DNA of 64,000 nt, from assembly GCA_035652095.1 (NCBI GenBank), contig DASREM010000031.1, positions 27,736 through 91,735 of the forward strand, read 5' to 3'. Of the stretch, positions 42,806-49,408 are shown piece by piece. The first letter of the stretch is position 1, and every line of letters starts with the position of its first letter. The notes below the pieces were generated by a model that was not told where the DNA came from, searched no databases, and saw only the letters and a program-made list of their open reading frames with translations. Origin of the DNA: DASREM01 sp035652095. Its GTDB lineage: Bacteria > Acidobacteriota > Terriglobia > Terriglobales > Acidobacteriaceae. The position numbers and the translations under genes are program-made.

Positions 42806-45292
42806 TTGTCTAAAGGGCTGGTAATCGTCGAATCGCCTGCGAAGGCGAAGACTATTCAAAAATATCTGGGCAAAGGCTACCTGGTGGAAGCCTCTCTCGG
42901 GCACGTGAAGGATTTGCCCAAAAGCAATCTTGGTGTCGATATCGAAAACGAATTCGACACCGAATACATCGTGATCCCGGGCAAAGAGAAGGTTCTGACC
43001 AAGCTCAAGAAGCTTGCGCTCACCGCCGAGACCATCTATCTCGCGCCTGACCCGGACCGCGAAGGCGAGGCCATCGCCTGGCATCTTGCCGAAGAACTGG
43101 GGGACGGTTCCAAGGGCAAGAAAAAGAAGAAGAGTACGAAGAACGCCGACGGCAGCGAGCATATCCGCCGCGTCACCTTCAATGAAATTACGCAGCGCGC
43201 GGTGAAGGAGGCCTTCGAGCATCCTCGCGATATCGACCGCAACCTGGTGGATGCGCAGCAGGCGCGCCGTGTGCTCGACCGTTTGGTGGGGTACCAAGTT
43301 TCTCCTCTGCTGTGGGACAAGGTACGGCGCGGCTTGTCGGCGGGACGAGTGCAGACCGTCGCTTTGCGGCTGATCGTCGAGCGCGAACGCGAAATCAAGG
43401 CCTTCGAGAAGAAGGAGTACTGGACCATTGACGCGCATCTGGCGGCCAACAAGCCGCCGGCGTTCGACGCACGATTCCTGGGCAAGGGTGAGGAGAAGGT
43501 CGAAGTTCCCAATGCGGAAGAAGCGGAGAAGATCCGTGCCGCACTGGAGAAGGCGGACTGGCTCGTCCGCAGCGTTGATAAGAAAGAGCGCCGCCGCAAC
43601 GCTACGCCGCCGTTTACCACCAGCAAACTGCAACAGGATTCCTCCCGCAAGCTGCGCTTCAGCGTGAAGCGCACGATGATGATCGCGCAACGCCTGTATG
43701 AAGGTGTGGAGCTTGGCGAGGAAGGCCTGGTCGGCCTGATCACCTACATGCGAACCGATTCGACCCGGGTCTCCAATGACGCGCTGGCGGAAGTGCGCGA
43801 GTACATCAAGACGCAGTACGGGGACCAGTACCTGCCACAATCTCCGAACACCTATAAAGAGAAGAAGGAGGCGCAGGCCGCACACGAGGCGATACGTCCA
43901 ACCTCGGCCATGCGTCATCCGGACCAGATCAAGCAGTACCTCAAAGAAGACGAATACAAGGTGTACAAGCTGATCTGGCAGCGCTTCGTGGCATCGCAGA
44001 TCATGCCTGCCGTGTTTGACCAGACCACGGTGGACATTGACGCCAAGTCCGGGGCGGAAGTGTTCTGGTTCCGCGTAACCGGATCGGTCCTGAAATTTGA
44101 CGGGTTCCTCAAGGTCTACGAAGAGTCCAAGGAGGGCAAGGACGAGGAAGACGAAGAACTGAAGCACAAGCTGCCCGCGCTGGAAGCGGGGCAAAAGCTC
44201 ACGCTGCGCGAGTTGAAGCCGGAACAGCACTTCACCGAGCCGCCACCGCGGTACAACGAAGCATCGTTGGTGAAGGAACTGGAAGAGCGCGGGATTGGAC
44301 GACCTTCCACATATTCGGCCATCCTGAGCACGATCCAGGAACGGCAGTACGTGCAGAAGATTGGCGGCAAATTCACTCCCACCGAGATTGGTCTGGTGGT
44401 CACCGACCTGTTAGTCGAGAACTTCCGCGATATTTTCGACGTGCAATATACCGCGCGTCTCGAGGAAGAGCTTGACGAGATCGAAGAAGGCAAGGAGAAG
44501 TGGACCGACGCGCTCGCCGAGTTCTACAAGCGTTTCGCCAAGGACCTCAAATACGCTGAGAAGCACATGGAAAACATCAAGCGTATGGAGAAGCCCACGG
44601 ACGAAAAGTGCGAGCGTTGCGGAGCGCCGCTGGTCATCAAGTGGGGCAAGCACGGGTCTTTCTACGCATGCAGCACCTACGAGAAGGAGAACCCGGACAG
44701 TTGCACGTTCACCAAGGAAAACCCGATCAACTTGCCGGACCTGGATTCGGCCGACCTGCAGGAAACCACGCAGGAGGAATATTGCGAAAACTGCGGACGG
44801 GTCATGGTCTTGAAACGCGGGCGGTTCGGGCAGTTCATGGCCTGCACCGGTTATCCGGACTGCAAGACCACGCGGCGTTTAGACCAGGGCAAGAAGGTTC
44901 CGGATATTCCGCTCGATGAGCCTTGTCCGAAGTGCGGCCGGAACATGATGATCCGCCACGGCCGCTACGGCGAGTTCACGGCCTGCAGCGGATATCCGGA
45001 GTGCAAGTACGTTAAGCAGAATTTCATCGGAGTGAAGTGCCCGTTGTGCGCGGACGGCGAACTGGTCGAAAAGCGCGCGCGTAAGGGGAACACGTTCTAT
45101 GGCTGCTCGAACTATCCAAAATGTAAATTCACTTCCGCCAGCAAGCCTATTGCGGAAAAATGTCCGAGTTGTGGGAATGAGTTCCTGGTAGAGAAGAACC
45201 TGAAAGCGGGTCCTGTCATTGCTTGCCCGAACAAAGAGTGTGATTACGAACGGCCCGTTCCTGTCGAGGCCGCTGCCACCAGCAATCCTTAA
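42806..45292 (+). CDS. topA: DNA topoisomerase I
   Basis: 828 residues from TTG 42806, with AGGGG five bases upstream. The start matches the family: KGLVIVESPAKAKTIQKYLG is the TOPRIM opening. The TOPRIM acidic motif is LAPDPDREGEAIAWHLAEEL, and the active-site tyrosine is Tyr314 in GLITYMRTDSTRVS. The C-terminus carries five cysteine clusters of the topoisomerase zinc-ribbon type, e.g. CERCGAPL, CENCGRVM, CPKCGRNM, CPLCADGE and CPSCGNEF. The enzyme relaxes negative supercoils in a single-strand passage reaction. A Lys-rich insert (KGKKKKKSTKN) follows the TOPRIM region. Full length with no sign of damage. Confidence 0.96.
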   Translation: MSKGLVIVESPAKAKTIQKYLGKGYLVEASLGHVKDLPKSNLGVDIENEFDTEYIVIPGKEKVLTKLKKLALTAETIYLAPDPDREGEAIAWHLAEELGDGSKGKKKKKSTKNADGSEHIRRVTFNEITQRAVKEAFEHPRDIDRNLVDAQQARRVLDRLVGYQVSPLLWDKVRRGLSAGRVQTVALRLIVEREREIKAFEKKEYWTIDAHLAANKPPAFDARFLGKGEEKVEVPNAEEAEKIRAALEKADWLVRSVDKKERRRNATPPFTTSKLQQDSSRKLRFSVKRTMMIAQRLYEGVELGEEGLVGLITYMRTDSTRVSNDALAEVREYIKTQYGDQYLPQSPNTYKEKKEAQAAHEAIRPTSAMRHPDQIKQYLKEDEYKVYKLIWQRFVASQIMPAVFDQTTVDIDAKSGAEVFWFRVTGSVLKFDGFLKVYEESKEGKDEEDEELKHKLPALEAGQKLTLRELKPEQHFTEPPPRYNEASLVKELEERGIGRPSTYSAILSTIQERQYVQKIGGKFTPTEIGLVVTDLLVENFRDIFDVQYTARLEEELDEIEEGKEKWTDALAEFYKRFAKDLKYAEKHMENIKRMEKPTDEKCERCGAPLVIKWGKHGSFYACSTYEKENPDSCTFTKENPINLPDLDSADLQETTQEEYCENCGRVMVLKRGRFGQFMACTGYPDCKTTRRLDQGKKVPDIPLDEPCPKCGRNMMIRHGRYGEFTACSGYPECKYVKQNFIGVKCPLCADGELVEKRARKGNTFYGCSNYPKCKFTSASKPIAEKCPSCGNEFLVEKNLKAGPVIACPNKECDYERPVPVEAAATSNP

Positions 45293-45313
45293 CAAGATTT
45301 TTGGAGAACGTTC

Positions 45314-45769
45314 ATGCCGAAGAAGCCTGATGCTGCTGATGCTGAGTTGATCCTGAAACTTTATGATTTGCGCCGCGAAGCGGAACTGCGGAAAGCGCGC
45401 AACTGGTGGCTCGTCAGTTTCTGGCCCGAGAGCGCGGATGACGTGATGAAAATCGGCGCTGACCTTGGTTCCCAGGAGAACAACTGGTTGCGACAGGTCG
45501 TGGGCTACTGGGAGTTGGCCGCATCGTTTGTGGTGCGTGGAGTGCTCAACCCGGACTTGTTCCTGGAAGGCAGCTTTTCAGGGGAGATGTTTTTCCTGTT
45601 CGCAAAGGTCTCTCCCTTTCTGAAGGAGCTGCGGGAAAAGATGAATGCGCCCAGCATGCTGGGCAACGTCGAGAAAGTGATCATGAGCACCAAGGCGGGA
45701 CGGGAACGCCTGAAGGTGATGGAACAACGCCACGCAGCGCGCCGCAAAGCCGCCGGGGCGAAAGCCTGA
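45314..45769 (+). CDS. Hypothetical protein downstream of topA
   Basis: 151 residues, ATG 45314, with GGAG nine bases upstream. I do not recognise the family. It is mostly helical with charged ends (DAELILKLYDLRREAELRKA at the start; MEQRHAARRKAAGAKA at the end). The middle has WWLVSFWPESADDVMKIGAD and the aromatic FSGEMFFLFAKVSPFLKEL. No signal peptide and no clear membrane helix. It lies 21 bases after topA and is probably co-transcribed with it. The stop nearly meets the convergent ABC ATPase gene. Confidence 0.65.
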   Translation: MPKKPDAADAELILKLYDLRREAELRKARNWWLVSFWPESADDVMKIGADLGSQENNWLRQVVGYWELAASFVVRGVLNPDLFLEGSFSGEMFFLFAKVSPFLKELREKMNAPSMLGNVEKVIMSTKAGRERLKVMEQRHAARRKAAGAKA

Positions 45770-45778
45770 CTGCACAAA

Positions 45779-46627
45779 TCAGGAGATGTACTCGCGGATG
45801 TACTCGTCACGAGTGGTGGCGAGTTGGTGTGCGTCTCCGTCGAAGATGACCTTGCCGTCGCGGAGCAGAAGGAAAGTCATGGGAACTTCGCCGCGCTCGC
45901 CCTTGGGAATCCTCTCCATGTGATTGGTGTTCCGATCGAAGCGATGCGTTGCCATGATGAAGGCATCCTGCAGGCGATGGGTAACGAGCAGGGCGCTGGT
46001 CTTGTAAACGTCGCGCTGCTTTACGATGAGCTCCACGATTGTGGTCGAGGTCACGGGATCCAGGCCGCCGGTCGGCGAATCGTAAAGCAATACTTCCGGC
46101 TGGGTGATGATCGCCCGCGCAATGGCGACTCGCCGTCGCATACCGCCGGAAAGCTCGGCGGGAAACATTTCGATGGTGCGCTCAAGTTCGACGAAGCTTA
46201 AAGCTTCGCGTACCCGTTTTTCGACTTCCTCTTCCGGAATCTTGCCTTCTTCCATCAGCCGGAAAGCGACATTTTCCCGCACCGTCAGCGAATCAAAAAG
46301 CGCGCTTTCCTGGAACACAATTCCGACTCTCCGGCGCAATTCGAAAAGCTCTTGCTCCTTCATCTGGGTGATGTCTTGTCCCAATACCCAGATGTGTCCG
46401 CGGTCCGGCTTGATCAAGCCCAGGGCCAGCTTGAGGATGGTGCTTTTTCCAGAGCCGGCGACCCCAAAGAGGGCCTTGGTCTCGCCGCGCGGAAGATCGA
46501 AGGAGACGCCATCGAGAACCATTTTGTCCTCGAAGGCGATTGCGACATCCTGAAACACAATCACGTGGTCGGCAGCGGGGGTGTCCGCGGTCGCCGGCAT
46601 TTCGGCGGGCAGGAAAGGGATCGCCAT
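45779..46627 (-). CDS. Mla-type ABC transporter ATP-binding protein with altered Walker B
   Basis: 282 residues. Walker A is FGVAGSGKSTILKLAL, the Q-loop is RRVGIVFQESALFDS and the signature is AELSGGMRRRVAIARAII. The Walker B motif reads LLYDSPTGGLDP, so residue 184, which should be the catalytic glutamate, is serine (TCG codon at 46076-46078). The rest of the helix and D-loop is normal. Together with the upstream MlaE-like permease it is the MlaF half of a phospholipid transporter. The start is ATG 46627, two bases after the permease stop. Whether it still hydrolyses ATP cannot be told from sequence; see the finding. Confidence 0.88.
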   Translation of the reverse strand: MAIPFLPAEMPATADTPAADHVIVFQDVAIAFEDKMVLDGVSFDLPRGETKALFGVAGSGKSTILKLALGLIKPDRGHIWVLGQDITQMKEQELFELRRRVGIVFQESALFDSLTVRENVAFRLMEEGKIPEEEVEKRVREALSFVELERTIEMFPAELSGGMRRRVAIARAIITQPEVLLYDSPTGGLDPVTSTTIVELIVKQRDVYKTSALLVTHRLQDAFIMATHRFDRNTNHMERIPKGERGEVPMTFLLLRDGKVIFDGDAHQLATTRDEYIREYIS

Positions 46628-46629
46628 GC

Positions 46630-47436
46630 TTACGAGCCCAGGATTACCATGAGGAACCGGGTGACGAAAACGTCCACCACAATGATCAGGATCATGGAGG
46701 TAACGACGGCCTCGGTGGTTGCCCTTCCAACGCCCTGCGTGCCGCCCTTGGTGGACAGGCCGTAGTAGCAGCCAACGGTTGCCACCAGAAAGCCGAACAC
46801 CAGCGGCTTCGACAGTCCCATGAAGACGTCGGAGAATACCAGGGTCTGCCAGGCGTTGCTCCAGTACTCGTGGGAATCCAGGCCGAGCAGCAAGGTGGCT
46901 ACGAAACTGCCGCCGAGCAGCCCCATGAAGTCGCCAAGAATGGTCAGAAAGAACATCATGACCACGGTGGCTACGACGCGGGGAGTCACCAGTTTCTTGA
47001 GGGGGTCGGTACCGAGAGCGCGCATGGCGTCAATCTGCTCGGTGACCACCATGGAGCCGAGTTCGCTGGCCATACCGGAAGCGTTGCGGCCGGCAACGAC
47101 TAGTCCAGCCAGTACCGGGCCAAGCTCGCGCACGATACCAATCGAGACCAGTTGGCCAATGACCGTGGTCGCACCGAAACGGCTGAGGCTGGTGGCGCTA
47201 TTGAGCGCCAGAGCGGCTCCGGTGAAGAAGACCGAGGCCAGAACGATAGGCAGAGATCCGAACCCGACCAGGTCGGCTTGCTGCACCAAGTCAGCGACAT
47301 AGAGCGGACGGCGGAAGATATTGGCGACCGATTGCATGGCCAGGATCGAATATTCCTGGATCGAGGCGATTTTCCGCTTGGCGAACTCGCTCGGTGAAAT
47401 GAGTTCGATATTGCTTAGCAGGTCCCCTGCCGCCAT
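46630..47436 (-). CDS. Mla-type ABC transporter permease (MlaE family)
   Basis: 268 residues with about six hydrophobic segments. Conserved MlaE features are LSRFGATTVIGQLVSIGIVR, ELGPVLAGLVVAGRNASGMASELGSM, VTEQIDAMRALGTDPLKKL and the late CYYGLSTKGGTQGVGRATTE. The family forms the inner-membrane channel of phospholipid or substrate transport systems, working with MlaF and an MCE-domain protein. The ATPase follows two bases downstream, but no MCE (MlaD) or lipoprotein gene is next to the pair. The upstream gene on the same strand is the CZB protein at 47502. Confidence 0.9.
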   Translation of the reverse strand: MAAGDLLSNIELISPSEFAKRKIASIQEYSILAMQSVANIFRRPLYVADLVQQADLVGFGSLPIVLASVFFTGAALALNSATSLSRFGATTVIGQLVSIGIVRELGPVLAGLVVAGRNASGMASELGSMVVTEQIDAMRALGTDPLKKLVTPRVVATVVMMFFLTILGDFMGLLGGSFVATLLLGLDSHEYWSNAWQTLVFSDVFMGLSKPLVFGFLVATVGCYYGLSTKGGTQGVGRATTEAVVTSMILIIVVDVFVTRFLMVILGS

Positions 47437-47501
47437 CAGTGCGCTCCGTCAAACCTGACGGAACTATAACAGAGTAAGAAACCAGTCTGAAGGGTCTCAC
47501 A

Positions 47502-47861
47502 CTAGACGGGCAGGGTATCGAGCTTTTCTCCCATGCTGGTGAGCAAGGCCATGACTCGATCGCTTAGGGATTGCAGGGCCTGGAGATGCTGCAGCGCGGC
47601 TTCGGAGCCCTCTTTTTTCAGGCGAACCATTTTTTCCGCCAGTTCGTGCATGCGGGCGTGTTCCCGTTCCAAGTCCTGCATCTGGGGATCGTCGCCGTGC
47701 TTGGCAAGGCCTTCGGAATAAATCCACTTTCCCAGGGCGCATTCGCGAGGGCAGGTGAGTTCGATTTCCCTTACCCCGCCCGAGCCCAGCAAGAAGGAGC
47801 GAAGGCGGAGCCGCCAGGTTTGATGTTTGATCTTGGCCAGAGCAAACTCGCCTTTGTGCAT
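47502..47861 (-). CDS. Chemoreceptor zinc-binding (CZB) domain protein
   Basis: 119 residues starting at ATG 47861, with GGAG upstream; an earlier in-frame ATG would add 19 residues. The CZB fold is marked by His13 in KHQTWRLRLRSFL, Cys41 in CALGKWIYSEG and the HARMHEL pair (His68, His72), the zinc ligands of this domain. A long helix follows (LKKEGSEAALQHLQALQSLS). CZB domains are usually the C-terminal sensor of chemoreceptors or are attached to GGDEF proteins; here it stands alone. It lies 107 bases behind the NtrC-class regulator stop on the same strand, which may make it a sensing partner. Confidence 0.85.
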   Translation of the reverse strand: MHKGEFALAKIKHQTWRLRLRSFLLGSGGVREIELTCPRECALGKWIYSEGLAKHGDDPQMQDLEREHARMHELAEKMVRLKKEGSEAALQHLQALQSLSDRVMALLTSMGEKLDTLPV

Positions 47862-47968
47862 AGGTTTTACTCCACCGGCGCCGGCCAACACTGGAGGGAG
47901 AACAATGCGGTCCGCCAATCACAAAAGATCGGCAAGCATGGCGGGAAACTTTACCGGCAAGGTGAAGC

Positions 47969-49408
47969 TTATTCGCGGCTGGCTTTTTTCTTAATTTCGA
48001 TGCTGAGGCGCTTGATCTTCTGGTTGAGAGTGGACAGGGGCACGCGAAAGCGCTCCGCGGCCTCGGTCTGGTTCCAATTACATTTGTCGAGCATGTCGAT
48101 GATGATGTGCCGTTCGCAATCTTCCATGATGTCGAACAGCGAGGCGTCTCCGCGATGTTCGAGGATGGGGAATGCGGTACCTCTGCCGGCGATCGCGTCG
48201 GGCAACAATTCTGGTGTGATCTCAATACCCGAGGAGAGTACGACGGCACGTTCCATGACATTTTCGAGTTCGCGGACGTTGCCCGGCCATGAGTATGTGA
48301 GCAAGGGACGCATGGCCTCGGGGGTGATGCGGCGCAGCGGCTTCTCGTTCTCATCCGAGAACTTCTGCAGGAAGTGGTCCACCAGGGCCGGGATGTCCTC
48401 TTTGCGCTGCCGCAGGGGCGGCAGGTCAATGGTGATCACGTTCAGCCGGTAGAAGAGGTCCTCGCGGAACTTGCCCTCCTTGACCATCTGCTTCAAATCC
48501 ACATTGGTGGCGGCGATAATGCGCACATCCACCTGTAACTCGTGGATTCCACCCAGGTGCATGAATTTCTTGTCCTGGAGTACGCGAAGGATTTTGCTCT
48601 GTGTATCCAGGCTCATGGTTCCGATTTCGTCAAGGAACAGAGTTCCGCGGTCGGCGACCTCGAACAGGCCTTTCTTGGACGCAATGGCGCTGGTGAATGC
48701 GCCCTTGACGTGTCCAAACAGGGTGGATTCGAGCAGATCGGGTGGCATCGAACCGGTATTGACGGGCACAAAGGGACGATCCCGACGCTGTGAGTTGAGG
48801 TGAATGGCTTTGGCGATCAGCTCCTTGCCGGTCCCGCTCTCCCCCTGCAGGAGCACGGTGGAACGGCTGGGAGCGACCTGCGCCACCAGGTCGAAGATCT
48901 TCAGCATGGGCTCGCTCTTGCCCACGATGTTCTGGAAGCTGTAGCGCTGCTTAAGAGCGCGTTTCAGCTGGATGTTCTCTTCTTCGGCCTTGTGACGCGC
49001 GATCGAGGCCCGCACATCAGCCAGCAGCTTCTCGTTGTCCCAGGGCTTCTGGACAAAGTTGGAAGCCCCGCCCTGCATGGCGCGGACCGCGTTCTCCACC
49101 GTGCCGTAGGCGGTAATCATGATCACCGAGAGCTGGGGATTGCTGGCGCGGAGGTCGGCCAGCAAGTCGAGTCCGTTACGATCGGGCAACGCCAAATCCA
49201 GAAGCACCAGGTCAAACGACCGCTCGCCGAGGCGCGCAATCCCCTCGTCGCCATTGACCGCGCACTCGACGTCATATCCTTCGAGCTCTAACAAGGTCTG
49301 CAGAGACTCTCGGATCCCCGCTTCATCGTCGATAATCAAAACCGAGCCGGCGCCAGAGGTGACAGGATCACCAACCCCCCGGTGCGAAATTACTGCCGCT
49401 TCAGACAT
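47969..49408 (-). CDS. NtrC-family sigma-54-dependent response regulator
   Basis: 479 residues in three domains. Receiver domain 20-135 with SVLIIDDEAG and the phosphoacceptor Asp71 in VLLDLALPDRNG. AAA+ domain 150-390 with VLLQGESGTGKELIAKAIH (Walker A), the sigma-54 contact loop GHVKGAFTSAIASKKGLFEV and the GTLFLDEIG Walker B. C-terminal Fis-type helix-turn-helix near 440-475 (CNWNQTEAAERFRVPLSTL). The contact loop reads GAFTSA where GAFTGA is the rule, see the finding. It overlaps the kinase gene by eight bases (ATGTCTGA), so they are a two-component pair. Its targets are not visible here. Confidence 0.9.
   Translation of the reverse strand: MSEAAVISHRGVGDPVTSGAGSVLIIDDEAGIRESLQTLLELEGYDVECAVNGDEGIARLGERSFDLVLLDLALPDRNGLDLLADLRASNPQLSVIMITAYGTVENAVRAMQGGASNFVQKPWDNEKLLADVRASIARHKAEEENIQLKRALKQRYSFQNIVGKSEPMLKIFDLVAQVAPSRSTVLLQGESGTGKELIAKAIHLNSQRRDRPFVPVNTGSMPPDLLESTLFGHVKGAFTSAIASKKGLFEVADRGTLFLDEIGTMSLDTQSKILRVLQDKKFMHLGGIHELQVDVRIIAATNVDLKQMVKEGKFREDLFYRLNVITIDLPPLRQRKEDIPALVDHFLQKFSDENEKPLRRITPEAMRPLLTYSWPGNVRELENVMERAVVLSSGIEITPELLPDAIAGRGTAFPILEHRGDASLFDIMEDCERHIIIDMLDKCNWNQTEAAERFRVPLSTLNQKIKRLSIEIKKKASRE

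Noticed and set aside
42656..44230. Long minus-strand frame (524 codons) antisense to topA
   Set aside because: It lies opposite a clear topA gene and arises from GC-biased codon structure; no domain is recognisable.
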